Numbered from the stretch's first letter, positions 1-8,983 are shown. The stretch is 64,000 nucleotides of DNA from Deltaproteobacteria bacterium (GCA_016218975.1 JACRCO010000001.1:48616-112615), one strand, 5' to 3'. Notes: generated by a model not told the origin, from the letters alone. Program-made: numbers and translations.

Positions 1-218
1 CGATCCTTGCGTGCGGCCCGCGCGACATGCTCAAGGAGCTTGCGCGCGCGGCGGCCGAACGCGGCACGGAAATGCAGGCGGCGCTGGAAAACCACATGGC
101 ATGCGGGTTCGGCGTCTGCTGGGGCTGCGTCGTCGCGCTGCGCGAGGGGGAAGGCGTCGCCTACCGCCGGGTCTGCAAGGATGGGCCGGTGTTCGACTAC
201 CGGGAGGTCGTATGGTGA
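1..218 (+). CDS. pyrK: Dihydroorotate dehydrogenase electron-transfer subunit, C-terminal part (cut by window edge)
   Basis: The reading frame is open from base 3 to the TGA at 216-218, giving the last 71 codons of a longer gene. It shows the CGP-x-x-ML turn that ends the NAD-binding lobe of ferredoxin-reductase-like proteins. Four cysteines then follow in the order expected for the PyrK [2Fe-2S] cluster (C-x4-C-x2-C, then the Cys before a DGPVF segment). PyrK passes electrons from NADH through FAD and the cluster to PyrD in class 1B dihydroorotate dehydrogenase. The stop overlaps the pyrD start, which supports the pairing. The FAD domain lies outside the window. Confidence 0.9.
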   Translation, partial: ILACGPRDMLKELARAAAERGTEMQAALENHMACGFGVCWGCVVALREGEGVAYRRVCKDGPVFDYREVVW

Positions 219-1129
219 AACCGGACCTGTCCGTATCCATTGGGTCGCTCAGGGTGAAAAATCCCGTGATGAGCGCGTCGGGCACCTTCGGATACGGCCT
301 CGAATACTCCCCTTTTTACGACATCTCGCGGCTCGGGGCTATCGTGGTGAAGGGCTTGTCCCTCGCGCCGACCGCCGGGAACCCGCCCGGCCGCATCGTC
401 GAAACGTCCTCCGGCATGCTGAACGCCATCGGGCTCCAGAACATAGGCGTCGAGAGGTTCGTGAAGGACGTCGTTCCGCGGCTCGAAGACGCCGGGGCCA
501 CGTTCGTCGCGAACATCTACGGGAAGACGCCCGAGGAATACGAAGAAGTTTCCCGGCGTCTTTCGGAGGTATCCTCGCTTGCCGCAATCGAAGTCAACGC
601 TTCCTGTCCCAACGTGAAGGAGGGAGGGATGGCGTTCGGTTCCACACCGGAGGGCATATCGCGCCTCACCGGGCGGGTTCGGGAGGCCACGGGGAAGCCG
701 CTCTGGGTGAAGCTCAGCCCCAACGTGGCGGATATCGCCTCCATCGCGGCAGCGGCCGAGGCTTCCGGGGCGGACGCCGTCTCTCTCATAAATACGATCA
801 TCGGGATGGCGGTGGACCACAGGACCCGCAAGACCAAACTGGCGAACGTGACAGGCGGGCTGTCGGGGCCGGCGATAAAGCCCGTGGCGCTGCGGATGGT
901 GTGGGAGACGTGCAAGAGAGTGAAGATCCCCGTTATAGGGATCGGGGGGATACAAACCGCCGCGGATGCGTTGGAATTCCTCCTGGTGGGTGCTTCGGCG
1001 GTCCAGGTCGGGACGGCGAACTTCCGGAACCCGAAAGCGTGCATGGAGATCCTGGAAGGGATCGAGACGTTCCTGCGCGAGGAGCGGCTGGCCGGTATCG
1101 GTGAGTACCGGGGGACGCTGGCCAGGTAG
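212..1129 (+). CDS. pyrD: Dihydroorotate dehydrogenase, class 1B catalytic subunit
   Basis: 305-residue flavoprotein that oxidises dihydroorotate to orotate in pyrimidine synthesis. The chosen ATG at 212 overlaps the pyrK stop and gives the usual start, with a short strand followed by KNPVMSASGTFGYG. The active-site loop NASCPN carries the catalytic cysteine (about residue 132), the residue type of class 1 enzymes; class 2 enzymes have Ser. Later segments (INTIIGM, GIGGI, the GASAVQVGTA phosphate-binding end of the barrel) are typical. Coupling to pyrK marks it as the NAD-linked 1B form rather than the quinone-linked membrane form. Another pyrimidine gene, pyrE, lies at 15758. Confidence 0.95.
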   Translation: MVKPDLSVSIGSLRVKNPVMSASGTFGYGLEYSPFYDISRLGAIVVKGLSLAPTAGNPPGRIVETSSGMLNAIGLQNIGVERFVKDVVPRLEDAGATFVANIYGKTPEEYEEVSRRLSEVSSLAAIEVNASCPNVKEGGMAFGSTPEGISRLTGRVREATGKPLWVKLSPNVADIASIAAAAEASGADAVSLINTIIGMAVDHRTRKTKLANVTGGLSGPAIKPVALRMVWETCKRVKIPVIGIGGIQTAADALEFLLVGASAVQVGTANFRNPKACMEILEGIETFLREERLAGIGEYRGTLAR

Positions 1130-1152
1130 GGGAGCGGATCTTAAGAAATGAC

Positions 1153-1182
1153 TTGTCGGCGCTTTCCTAATCCTTGTATAAT
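1153..1182 (+). promoter_or_regulatory. Sigma-70-type promoter for the rimP-nusA-infB operon
   Basis: A perfect TATAAT at 1177-1182 is preceded, 18 bases upstream, by TTGTCG at 1153-1158 (4 of 6 matches to TTGACA). It lies after the pyrD stop and upstream of a leader with an intrinsic terminator, so transcription should start near 1189. This is a sequence match only. Confidence 0.6.
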
Positions 1183-1266
1183 CAGGTTTCGGGCTGAAGC
1201 TGACGGTTTGCAGGGCGGAATGTATGGGCGCCCGCAGCTTGGCCAGAATGGTGTGATGTATTATTG

Positions 1267-1293
1267 AAAGTGGGCTTAGCCCACTTTTTTTTT
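1267..1293 (+). terminator. Intrinsic terminator inside the rimP-nusA leader (possible attenuator)
   Basis: A 9-bp perfect stem (AAAGTGGGC / GCCCACTTT, loop TTA) runs straight into nine T residues. It lies about 80 bases downstream of the promoter at 1153-1182 and about 120 bases before rimP. It therefore either ends a short leader RNA or works as a conditional terminator for the operon. No gene sits between promoter and terminator. Confidence 0.75.
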
Positions 1294-1294
1294 C

Positions 1295-1400
1295 GCAGCC
1301 ATGGAGGGCTGCGTGCCGCGGAGGCCATGGAGGGCCGGGAGCGGCCTGCAGCCATGGAGGGCTGCGTGCCTCGGAGGCCATGGAGGGCCGGGAGAGGCCG
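1295..1400 (+). repeat. Tandem duplication of a 53-bp hairpin-rich unit before rimP
   Basis: Two adjacent 53-bp copies (1295-1347 and 1348-1400) differ at only a few bases. Each contains two small hairpins with the same ATGGAG loop: GCAGCC-ATGGAG-GGCTGC, then a GGCC-ATGGAG-GGCC hairpin. Related single copies occur before pgi (about 36420-36450) and before mutS (51162-51183, loop ATGGAT). The unit is in frame with rimP, but the RimP fold begins after it, so it is probably leader rather than coding sequence. Confidence 0.7.
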
Positions 1401-1413
1401 ATGTGAGTCCTTC

Positions 1414-1902
1414 GTGAAAACGGACATCGAAAAGATAGAGGCCCTGGTCGCCGAGGTGGCCGGGGAAGAATTGGTGGAAGTCTTCGACCTCAACGTCATG
1501 AGGGAAGGCCCGCGGACGGTGATCCGCGTCTTTCTCGACCGCGAGGGAGGGATCCGGATGGGCGACTGCGAATCGTTCAGCCGCAAGATGAGCGCGGTGC
1601 TCGACGTGAACGACCCGATGCCGGGTCCATACGTCCTCGAGGTTTCATCGCCGGGTCTCGACAGGAAGCTGGTCAAGCCGGCACATTTCGCCGCGGCGGA
1701 AGGAAAGCGCCTGCGCGTGGCGCTGACGGAGCCGATCGAAGGCAGCAGGAACTACACGGGGACGCTCGTGAGGGCGAACGAGGACGGATTCGAACTCGAG
1801 CGGGAAGGAAAGACCTTCCTGTTTCCTTACACCGCCGTGCGCAAGGCGAACCTGGACATTTCCCAGGAGGAACTTTTCGGGAAGGGAAAGAAAAAGAGAT
1901 GA
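1414..1902 (+). CDS. rimP: Ribosome maturation factor RimP
   Basis: 162 residues from GTG 1414. RimP assists 30S subunit maturation. The protein shows the two-domain RimP pattern: an alpha/beta N-terminal domain with VIRVFLDREGG, then the EVSSPGLDRKL signature, and a C-terminal SH3-like barrel. The open frame extends upstream to 1264, including an in-frame ATG at 1354, but that part encodes the 53-bp repeat and has no family counterpart, so the GTG is preferred. No strong ribosome-binding site is visible. The stop overlaps the nusA ATG, the usual rimP-nusA coupling. Confidence 0.9.
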   Translation: MKTDIEKIEALVAEVAGEELVEVFDLNVMREGPRTVIRVFLDREGGIRMGDCESFSRKMSAVLDVNDPMPGPYVLEVSSPGLDRKLVKPAHFAAAEGKRLRVALTEPIEGSRNYTGTLVRANEDGFELEREGKTFLFPYTAVRKANLDISQEELFGKGKKKR

Positions 1903-3182
1903 TCCTGGATATCGGGCAGATCATTACGCAGCTGGGCAAGGAAAAGGGGATAGACAAGACCGTCATCGTCGACGCGATAAAGGAAGCGCTCGAGATCGCC
2001 GCCCGGAAGAAGTACGGCTTGAACAAGAAGCTGGAAGCCACCTACGACCCGGAGACAGGGGAATTCGAGATCCTCGAGTTCCGGACCGTCGTGGAGAGCG
2101 TAAAGGACCCGGAAGCGGAAATTTCCCTCACAGACGCCCGCGAATACGACCCGGAAGCCGCCTACGACGACAACATCGGCTTCCGGATGAGCACGCGCGA
2201 CCTCGGCCGAATAGCTGCGCAGACCGCCCGCCAGATCATCATGCAGAAGGTGAAGGACGCCGAGCGGGAGGTCATCTATAACGAGTTCATCGGCCGCAAA
2301 AGCGAGATCATAAACGGGATCGTGCAGCGCTACGAGAGGGACTGCCTGGTCATCGACCTCGGCAAGACCGAGGCTGTCATGCCGCTTTCGGAGCAGATAC
2401 CGCGGGAGCGGTACCGCCAGGGCGACCGGATCCGGGCGTACATAAAAGACGTTTCCAAAACTCCAAGGGGACCGGAGATACTACTTTCGCGCTCCGACCC
2501 GCGGGTGATCCTCAAGCTGTTCGAACAGGAGGTCCCCGAGGTGTACGAAGGGGTCGTTTCCATCCTGAGCGTAGCGCGAGAGCCCGGATTCCGCACGAAG
2601 ATCGCCGTCCGTTCCAAGGACCGCGACGTGGACCCGGTGGGGGCATGCGTGGGTATGAAGGGATCCCGCGTGCAGAGCGTGGTCCAGGAGCTGCGCGGCG
2701 AGCGGATCGACATCATCGCGTGGGACGAAGACCCCGCGAAGTTCGTCTGCAACGCGCTTCAGCCGGCGGAAATCATCCGTGTCCTTGTCAACGAGTCGGA
2801 AAAGAGCATGGAAGTGATCGTTCCGGAGGAGCAGCTCCTGCTGGCGATCGGAAAGAAGGGGCAGAACGTAAAACTGGCCTCGAAGCTGGTGGGGTGGCAC
2901 ATCGAGGTCCGGGCGGAAGGCCAGGTCGAGGACGCGCTGAAGCGGGCCGAGGGGCTCTTCGCGCCGAAGAAGGCCCCGGAAGGGGACGCGCCGGCAGCCC
3001 CGCAGACAGAGGCTGGTACCGCGCCGGATTCGGGAGAGGGTGCCGGCGAAACCCCGCAAGCGGAAACGGCGCCTGCGGAAACGGCGCCTGCGGAGGCCGG
3101 ACCGTCACCGGATCCGCCCGAAGCGGCGGCGTCTACCGCCGGGGAGGCCGAGGCGGAAAAGACGGGGGGCGATGCCTCCTGA
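1899..3182 (+). CDS. nusA: Transcription termination/antitermination factor NusA
   Basis: 427 residues. NusA binds RNA polymerase and nascent RNA to modulate pausing, termination and antitermination. The N-terminal polymerase-binding domain (about 1-125) is followed by an S1 domain (about 130-200) and two KH domains (about 225-345, with VGMKGSRVQ and IGKKGQNVK loops). The last 75 residues are a low-complexity Ala/Pro/Glu-rich tail (repeated ETAPAE) rather than acidic NusA repeats. It overlaps rimP by 4 bases and ylxR by 11. In E. coli NusA autoregulates this operon, which makes the leader terminator at 1267-1293 relevant. Confidence 0.97.
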   Translation: MILDIGQIITQLGKEKGIDKTVIVDAIKEALEIAARKKYGLNKKLEATYDPETGEFEILEFRTVVESVKDPEAEISLTDAREYDPEAAYDDNIGFRMSTRDLGRIAAQTARQIIMQKVKDAEREVIYNEFIGRKSEIINGIVQRYERDCLVIDLGKTEAVMPLSEQIPRERYRQGDRIRAYIKDVSKTPRGPEILLSRSDPRVILKLFEQEVPEVYEGVVSILSVAREPGFRTKIAVRSKDRDVDPVGACVGMKGSRVQSVVQELRGERIDIIAWDEDPAKFVCNALQPAEIIRVLVNESEKSMEVIVPEEQLLLAIGKKGQNVKLASKLVGWHIEVRAEGQVEDALKRAEGLFAPKKAPEGDAPAAPQTEAGTAPDSGEGAGETPQAETAPAETAPAEAGPSPDPPEAAASTAGEAEAEKTGGDAS

Positions 3183-3474
3183 GGCGGTCGGTACCCCGCA
3201 ACGGACGTGCGTCCAATGCGGGTGCGCGGGTGAGAAGCGGAACCTGTTGAGGATCGCTGGACGGCCGGGGGCGGCCTGGGACCCCGACCCGGAAGGAGTG
3301 AGGCCGGGACGGGGAATATACCTCTGCCGGAAAGCGGAGTGCATCGAAGGTTTCGCACGGCGGATCGGAACTCCCAAAGGGGCAGCGCGGTGGAAGATGG
3401 GAGCTTCCGGGACGGCATTGGGAGAGAAAATCACCGCCTGGTGGCGGGAGAAGCAAAAGGGCAGGGAGGGTTGA
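3172..3474 (+). CDS. ylxR: YlxR family RNA-binding protein (DUF448)
   Basis: 100 residues from ATG 3172, inside the end of nusA. The start RTCVQCG and the following RNLLRIA match the YlxR signature, and a second Cys pair sits in [12 protein letters not shown]. Proteins of this family are small nucleic-acid-binding proteins that nearly always lie between nusA and infB, as here. The longer open frame upstream of 3172 is a shadow of nusA. The stop shares a base with the infB ATG. The exact molecular role is not settled. Confidence 0.88.
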   Translation: MPPEAVGTPQRTCVQCGCAGEKRNLLRIAGRPGAAWDPDPEGVRPGRGIYLCRKAECIEGFARRIGTPKGAARWKMGASGTALGEKITAWWREKQKGREG

Positions 3475-6005
3475 TGGAGAAAGTCAGGGTCCGCGATCTG
3501 GCAAGGGACCTCGGTATGGAGACGAGTCGGGAAATTCTCCTGTTCCTCGAACGGATCGGGCACAAGGGGAAATCGGCATCCAGCAACATCGAGGGCGACG
3601 TCATCGACCGGGTGAAGAATCACTTCCGGAAATCCGCACCCCCCCCTCCTCCGAAGCAAACGCTCGTAGTGACGCGGGCCGACGGGACGCTGGAGAGGCG
3701 CTCCAGCAAGGTGGTCCTGCGCCGCGGCGCACCCGTCGTCGAAAAGGCGCCCGTTCCCGAAGAACCTGCGGCGCCCGCAGCCGGTCTTCCCGCGCCGGCT
3801 CATCCTGCGTCGACCGCAGCACCCGCCCATCCGGCTGCGACCGTTGAACCGGCACCCGGAGAGGCAGCTGAAGCCGCCGGCACACCGGCGACTGAAGTCG
3901 CCGCTCCCGTTGCGGAAGCGCCCGTTCCCGAAGCGGAAGCCGCTCCTGCGGCGGATGCGGCGGTCAGGGTCGTGGAGAAGACTCCCGCGGAGAAAGCCGC
4001 CGAGGAACGGAAGGAAAAGGAAAAGAAGTGGAAGAAGGCCAAGCCCCACGAGAAGAAGGTGCAGAAGGGGGTCCTCAAGAGGACGATCATACAGGAGATC
4101 GTCGAGGAGCCCGAGCCCCCCAAGGCTGCGGAAAAGCCGGCCGCCGAAGCGGAACCCGTGGTTGTCCGCCAATTCCAGCCGACGCGGGCGCAGAAAAGGA
4201 GGGGAAAACCCGTCAGGGAGAAAAAAGCCCCCTCCACCCTCCCGCCGAAGGCAAGCAAGCGGGTGTTCAAGATCGAGGAAGTCATCACCGTCGGGGATCT
4301 CGCCCACCGAATGGGGATCAAGGCCTCCGACGTCATCAAGAAGCTGATCGAAATGGGAATGCCGACGACGCTCAACCAGCTTCTCGACGCCGACACGGCC
4401 AAGCTCCTCGCACAGGAGTACGGATATGAAGTGGAGAACGTCGCTCCCGAGGTGGAAGGGTTGATCGACCAGGAGACGGACCGCGAGGAGGACCTCGTCG
4501 CACGCCCGCCGGTGGTCACCATCATGGGGCACGTGGACCACGGCAAGACCACGCTCCTGGACGCGATCCGCAGCAGCGACGTCATCTCCACGGAAGCCGG
4601 CGGGATCACGCAGCACATCGGCGCGTACGAGGTGGAGCACGGGGCTCGGAAACTGGTCCTCCTGGACACTCCGGGGCACGAGGCGTTCACGTCGATGCGC
4701 GCACGGGGCGCGTCGGTCACCGATATCGTCGTGCTGGTCGTCGCCGCCGACGACGGGGTGATGCCGCAGACCGTCGAGGCGATCGACCACGCCAAGGCCG
4801 CCGTGGTTCCCATTGTCGTCGCCGTGAACAAGATCGACAAGCCGGGGGCGCAGCCCGACCGCATCCGGCAGCAGCTCTCGGAGCACGGGCTGGTGCCCGA
4901 GGAGTGGGGTGGCCAGACGCTGTACGCCAACATCTCCGCGAAACGGAAGACGGGCATCGAGGGCCTGCTCGAGTTGGTCCTCCTTCAGGCCGATATCCTC
5001 GAGCTCAAGGCCAATCCCGTGAAGATGGCGCGGGGGACGGTCATCGAGTCGCGCCTGGAAAAGGGGCGGGGACCGGTTGCCACCGTCCTTGTCCAGGAGG
5101 GGACCCTGCATGTCGGCGACGCCATCGTGACAGGGACCCATTTCGGGAGAGTCCGCGCGCTGTCCAACCACAAGGGGAAGCGGTTCCTGGAGGTCCCGCC
5201 CGGAACCCCGGCGGAGATCCAGGGGCTGGACGGCCTCCCCGGCGCGGGGCAGAAGTTCGCGGTGCTGAAGGACGAGCGGACGGCGCGCCAGATCGCGATG
5301 CACCGCCAGGAAAAAGACCGGGAGAAAACGGTGGCCCGGCCCCGGTTCAGCCTTGAAGATCTCCACCGCCAGATAGAGGCGGGAGACCTCAAGGAGCTGA
5401 ACATCGTCATCAAGGCGGACGTCCAGGGGTCGATGGAGGCGCTCCAGTTCTCTCTCGGTAAGCTTTCCGGCGAGAAGGTGAAGGTTGTCGTCATCCACTC
5501 CGGCGTAGGGGGGATCTCGGAATCCGACGTCATGCTCGCCTCGGCCTCCACCGCCGTTGTCATCGGTTTCAACGTCCGCCCGGAGTCCAAGGCGGCGGAC
5601 CTCGCCGAGCGGGAGAGGGTGGACGTTCGTCTCTACACCGTCATCTACGACGTCGTGGAGGACATCAAGAAGGCCATGGAAGGACTGCTTTCGCCGACCT
5701 TCCGCGAGGCATCCCAGGGCCGCGCCGAAGTCCGCAACACCTTCCACATTTCCAAGATCGGGACGATCGCCGGCTGCTACGTCCTGTCCGGCAAAATCAC
5801 CCGGAACTCCAACATCCGCCTCCTGCGGGACAGCGTGGTGGTGTACGAAGGGAAGCTGTCGTCGCTCAAGCGTTTCAAGGACGATGTGCGCGAGGTTCTC
5901 GAAGGGTACGAGTGCGGCGTCGGCATCGAGGGGTACAACGACATCCAGGTCGGCGACCAGATCGAGGCCTTCGTTATGGAGAAGGTCGCGGGAACGCTCG
6001 CGTAG
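3474..6005 (+). CDS. infB: Translation initiation factor IF-2
   Basis: 843-residue GTPase that places initiator tRNA on the 30S subunit and promotes subunit joining. The ATG at 3474 gives the typical short IF2 N-terminal helix domain ([19 protein letters not shown]). A long charged Ala/Pro linker (about 55-255) follows, then a second IF2-N domain (about 262-315). The G domain starts near 345 with [15 protein letters not shown] and NKID. Domains II to IV complete the protein, and the C-terminal domain carries the usual IGTIAGCYV segment. Full length, with no break seen. Confidence 0.97.
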   Translation: MEKVRVRDLARDLGMETSREILLFLERIGHKGKSASSNIEGDVIDRVKNHFRKSAPPPPPKQTLVVTRADGTLERRSSKVVLRRGAPVVEKAPVPEEPAAPAAGLPAPAHPASTAAPAHPAATVEPAPGEAAEAAGTPATEVAAPVAEAPVPEAEAAPAADAAVRVVEKTPAEKAAEERKEKEKKWKKAKPHEKKVQKGVLKRTIIQEIVEEPEPPKAAEKPAAEAEPVVVRQFQPTRAQKRRGKPVREKKAPSTLPPKASKRVFKIEEVITVGDLAHRMGIKASDVIKKLIEMGMPTTLNQLLDADTAKLLAQEYGYEVENVAPEVEGLIDQETDREEDLVARPPVVTIMGHVDHGKTTLLDAIRSSDVISTEAGGITQHIGAYEVEHGARKLVLLDTPGHEAFTSMRARGASVTDIVVLVVAADDGVMPQTVEAIDHAKAAVVPIVVAVNKIDKPGAQPDRIRQQLSEHGLVPEEWGGQTLYANISAKRKTGIEGLLELVLLQADILELKANPVKMARGTVIESRLEKGRGPVATVLVQEGTLHVGDAIVTGTHFGRVRALSNHKGKRFLEVPPGTPAEIQGLDGLPGAGQKFAVLKDERTARQIAMHRQEKDREKTVARPRFSLEDLHRQIEAGDLKELNIVIKADVQGSMEALQFSLGKLSGEKVKVVVIHSGVGGISESDVMLASASTAVVIGFNVRPESKAADLAERERVDVRLYTVIYDVVEDIKKAMEGLLSPTFREASQGRAEVRNTFHISKIGTIAGCYVLSGKITRNSNIRLLRDSVVVYEGKLSSLKRFKDDVREVLEGYECGVGIEGYNDIQVGDQIEAFVMEKVAGTLA

Positions 6006-6053
6006 AGGATATCCGGGTACGACGCCGTCTTCCGTTCGGAAGGGTAGGAAACC

Positions 6054-6350
6054 ATGCTCGTCGCGGTGCTGGTGGCGGATCTCCTCTTCCCGGACGCAGC
6101 CTCCCTCAAGGACAAGCGCCGTCGGCTTTCGGGGCTGACCGGCAAAATACGCGCGGGGTTTCCCGTCTCCGTCGCCGAGGTGGGTTTCCAGGACCTGTGG
6201 CAGCGCGGACGGATCGGGGTGGCGCTCGTCACAACCGACGCTCGACTCGCCCAATCGATGATGGACAGGATCTGCGGCCTCGTGGGGCAGGACGGCGAAG
6301 TGGAACTCGTTGCTCGAAGGATCGAGTTCCAGAAGATCGAGGAGGACTAA
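6054..6350 (+). CDS. ylxP: DUF503 family protein YlxP
   Basis: 98 residues. The sequence follows the DUF503 pattern (SLKDKRRRLSGLTGKIR, then FPVSVAEVGFQDLWQRGRIGVALV). Members form ferredoxin-like folds and are typically found between infB and rbfA, as here. Function is not established; position suggests a part in ribosome maturation or translation. Its end runs into the rbfA ribosome-binding site. Confidence 0.88.
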   Translation: MLVAVLVADLLFPDAASLKDKRRRLSGLTGKIRAGFPVSVAEVGFQDLWQRGRIGVALVTTDARLAQSMMDRICGLVGQDGEVELVARRIEFQKIEED

Positions 6351-6351
6351 T

Positions 6352-6717
6352 ATGAGGGGCCGCAGCGACCGACCCGCACGGGTGGCCGAACGCATCCGGG
6401 AAGAAGTCTCCTTGATCCTCCAGAACCGTGTGAAGGACCCCGGTATGGGGGTTGTGACGGTCACCGACGTGACGGTCACCCCCGATCTCAAGTCCGCGCG
6501 CATCCACTATTCGGTCCTTGGAGGGGACGAGGAGCGCCTTGCCGTCCGCGACGCGCTTCGGCGGTCCAAGGGCTTCATCCGGAAGGAATTGGGATGTTCC
6601 CTGCAGTTGAGGTACTCTCCGGAAATTTTTTTCATTTACGACAACTCGTTCGAAAAGGGCGCAAAGATCGACCGTCTGCTCAGGGAGATCGGTACGGAGG
6701 GCCCCGGTGAGGAATGA
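6352..6717 (+). CDS. rbfA: Ribosome-binding factor A
   Basis: 121 residues. RbfA binds the 30S subunit and helps process the 5' end of 16S rRNA. The ATG at 6352 follows a GGAGG near 6340 and gives the family start (RPARVAERIREEVSLIL). The KH-like core includes the VTVTDVTVTPDLKSARIH strand-helix, and the end carries the FIRKELG and PEIFFIYD motifs. It overlaps nrnA by 11 bases. Confidence 0.93.
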   Translation: MRGRSDRPARVAERIREEVSLILQNRVKDPGMGVVTVTDVTVTPDLKSARIHYSVLGGDEERLAVRDALRRSKGFIRKELGCSLQLRYSPEIFFIYDNSFEKGAKIDRLLREIGTEGPGEE

Positions 6718-7669
6718 CATCAGGGAAATATGCCGCGTCTTCCGCGAGAAGGACCGCTTCCTGATCGCGTGCCACGAGAACCCCGAGGGCGACGCGATCG
6801 GATCCGAGTTGGCGCTTGCGATGGCGCTCCGCAAAATGGGCAAAACCGCGACCGTGCTCAACGCCGATCCCGTGCCCGGCAACCTTCTCTTCCTTCCCGG
6901 GGCGGAAAGCGTCGTGCGGAACGAGGACGGTTCCAGTTACGACGTCGCGGTCGTCGTGGATTGCGGTTCCCCGGAGCGGACCGGGCGCGTACAGGACGAA
7001 TTGCGCAAGCCCCCCCTCATGGTGAATATCGACCACCACAGGACGAATGGATGCAACGGAGATTATTGCCTGATCGATCCCGATGCGGCGGCGACCGGCA
7101 TGCTGATCTTCCGCATCCTCGACTCCATGAGCGCCGAGATCGACTACGACGTCGCCGTGAACATCTACGTGGCCATCCTGACCGATACCGGTTCCTTCCA
7201 CTATTCCAACACCTCTCCCGAGGCGTTCCACATCGCGGGCGAAATGGTGCGCCGGGGGATCGACCCGTGGGATGTGGCGGAGAAAGTGTACGAGAGCCGG
7301 AGCGCGGACCTGTTGCGCCTGCTCGGGCGGGTTCTCGACTCCCTCGAGATACGGGCAGGCGGCAAAGTGGCCGCCATCACGACCATGAAGAAGGACCTTG
7401 CCGATTTTTCCACGACCAAGGATGCGCTCGAGGGGTTCATCAACTATCCACGCTCGGTGATCGGGGCGGAAGTGGCCGTTTCGTTCCGCGAGGAAGGGGA
7501 AGCGGAGTTCAGGGTAAGCTTCCGGTCCAAGGGGCGTGTCGACGTTTCAGCGATCGCCCAGTCCTTCGGCGGCGGCGGACACAAGAACGCCGCGGGGTGC
7601 ACCGTCCCGGGCACCCTCGCCGAGGTGAAGGGGAAAGTCTTCGGGTCATTGGAGGCGGTGCTCGGGTGA
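6707..7669 (+). CDS. nrnA: DHH/DHHA1 phosphoesterase, NrnA family (oligoribonuclease / pAp phosphatase)
   Basis: 320 residues from GTG 6707. The DHH domain has motif I (HENPEGDAIGS), the VVVDCGSPERTG strand, the namesake DHH in NIDHHRTN, and LTDTGSF. The DHHA1 domain ends with GGGGHKNAAGC, which binds the substrate phosphate. NrnA proteins degrade nano-RNAs and dephosphorylate 3',5'-pAp, and their genes commonly lie between rbfA and truB. Motif I reads PEGD where most relatives have PDGD, a conservative change beside a metal ligand. The stop overlaps the truB GTG. Confidence 0.92.
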   Translation: MRNDIREICRVFREKDRFLIACHENPEGDAIGSELALAMALRKMGKTATVLNADPVPGNLLFLPGAESVVRNEDGSSYDVAVVVDCGSPERTGRVQDELRKPPLMVNIDHHRTNGCNGDYCLIDPDAAATGMLIFRILDSMSAEIDYDVAVNIYVAILTDTGSFHYSNTSPEAFHIAGEMVRRGIDPWDVAEKVYESRSADLLRLLGRVLDSLEIRAGGKVAAITTMKKDLADFSTTKDALEGFINYPRSVIGAEVAVSFREEGEAEFRVSFRSKGRVDVSAIAQSFGGGGHKNAAGCTVPGTLAEVKGKVFGSLEAVLG

Positions 7670-8556
7670 CCGACGGCGTGATCGTCCTCGACAAGCCCGC
7701 AGGCATCACCTCCTTCCGCGCGGTGGAGAAGGTGGGCAGGGCGCTGCGGCAAAAGAAATGCGGGCATGCGGGCACGCTCGACCCGATGGCGACCGGGGTG
7801 CTTGTCGTCTGCGCGGGCAGGGCCACGAAGATCGCGGGCTATATAGCCTCGCAGGACAAGGAATACGAAACCACGTTCCGGTTCGGCGCGGCCACCGACA
7901 CCGGGGACGCCGCCGGAAAGGAAATCGAATCCCGGCCGGGAGCATTCGCGACGCGGGAATCGGTGGAGGCCGCCGTTTCCTCTCTCGTCGGGACGTGGGA
8001 CCAGGTTCCGCCAGCCTTCTCAGCCGTCAAGGTATCCGGCACCAGGGCTTACGTGATGGCCCGCCAGGGGAAGGAAGTGACGCTTGCCCCGCGGCAGGTG
8101 ACGGTCTCGGAGGCCAGGCTCCTTTCCTGGTCCCCGGAGGGCTTTACGATATTCCTGAAGTGCACGAAAGGTTTTTACGTGCGTGCGATTCCGAGGGACA
8201 TGGGACCCGTCCTGGGCGTCCCGATGACCGTTTCTTATCTGCGCCGCCTGCGGTGCGGGCCGTTCCGGATCGAAGAGTCGGTAACGCTCGCCGAACTCAT
8301 CGAGGAAGGGAAGCGCGGAGAGGCCGCAGCCAGGCTGGTGCCTATCGGGAAGGCTCTCGCGGGTTTCCCGCAGTGGGAGATATCGGCGGAGGCCGTCGCG
8401 GCCGTCCGGCACGGCAGTTCGCCCGGGCCCTGGCTTGCGGGCCGGGACCCGGGGCCGGGAACGGGCGCGGTCCTGCTGACCCACGGGAATGAGGGCCCCG
8501 TCGCCCTCGTGGAGCGGCAGACGGGCGGGCAGTGGCGAATCCTGCGGGGCATATGA
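7666..8556 (+). CDS. truB: tRNA pseudouridine(55) synthase
   Basis: 296 residues. TruB makes pseudouridine 55 in the T-loop of tRNAs. The GTG at 7666 overlaps the nrnA stop and gives DGVIVLDKPAGITS, the standard start. The catalytic aspartate is in GHAGTLDPMATG. YETTFRFGAATDTGD and the PPAFSAVKVSG segment follow, as in the family. A short C-terminal PUA-like part is present. The longer frame upstream is a shadow of nrnA. Confidence 0.96.
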   Translation: MTDGVIVLDKPAGITSFRAVEKVGRALRQKKCGHAGTLDPMATGVLVVCAGRATKIAGYIASQDKEYETTFRFGAATDTGDAAGKEIESRPGAFATRESVEAAVSSLVGTWDQVPPAFSAVKVSGTRAYVMARQGKEVTLAPRQVTVSEARLLSWSPEGFTIFLKCTKGFYVRAIPRDMGPVLGVPMTVSYLRRLRCGPFRIEESVTLAELIEEGKRGEAAARLVPIGKALAGFPQWEISAEAVAAVRHGSSPGPWLAGRDPGPGTGAVLLTHGNEGPVALVERQTGGQWRILRGI

Positions 8557-8557
8557 A

Positions 8558-8586
8558 TTTACTTCCAATACGGGATATGGTATAAA
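8558..8586 (+). promoter_or_regulatory. Candidate promoter for rpsO-pnp
   Basis: TTTACT (8558-8563) and TATAAA (8581-8586) are separated by 17 bases in an AT-rich patch between truB and rpsO. This would start a separate rpsO-pnp transcript with a leader of about 50 bases, long enough for S15 autoregulation. Sequence match only. Confidence 0.4.
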
Positions 8587-8645
8587 AAAACGTACATAAA
8601 TCATCATGATATTCTGATCCGGCGAAAGGGGAAGGGCGAAGCGAG

Positions 8646-8915
8646 ATGAGCCTGGAAACTGAAAAAAAGAAAGAGTTGATCGGCAAGTTCAAGGTGCACG
8701 AATCGGACACCGGCTCGCCGGAGGTCCAGATCGCCCTCCTCACGGAGCGGATCAACGAGATCACCGACCACCTGAAGACCCACAACAAGGACTTCAACTC
8801 CCGGCGTGGGCTGTTGAAACTGGTCGGCCAGAGGCGTCGGCTCCTCGATTATCTGAAATCGAAGGAATCGCTGCGGTACAAAGCCGTGGTGGAAGCGCTG
8901 GGCCTGCGCAAGTAA
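8646..8915 (+). CDS. rpsO: 30S ribosomal protein S15
   Basis: 89 residues, the normal length. The sequence is typical throughout: [45 protein letters not shown]15 binds the central domain of 16S rRNA and in many bacteria represses its own mRNA. A small hairpin at 8948-8963 (TGCCGC-ACCG-GCGGCA) lies in the rpsO-pnp spacer, where E. coli has a processing hairpin. Confidence 0.97.
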   Translation: MSLETEKKKELIGKFKVHESDTGSPEVQIALLTERINEITDHLKTHNKDFNSRRGLLKLVGQRRRLLDYLKSKESLRYKAVVEALGLRK

Positions 8916-8983
8916 AACGGGAACGGCAAGACAACCCACCGAATATCTGCCGCACCGGCGGCACCAGAAGGGAAATAGATAAA

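Noticed and set aside
1264..1413. N-terminal extension of RimP from the upstream ATG
   Set aside because: The added residues come from the terminator T-run and two 53-bp repeats and have no counterpart in the family.
3105..6503. Long open frame of 1132 codons on the minus strand opposite infB
   Set aside because: It lies entirely antisense to infB, ylxP, ylxR and rbfA, has a biased Arg/Asp/His-rich translation and no family features. High GC removes stop codons from shadow frames.
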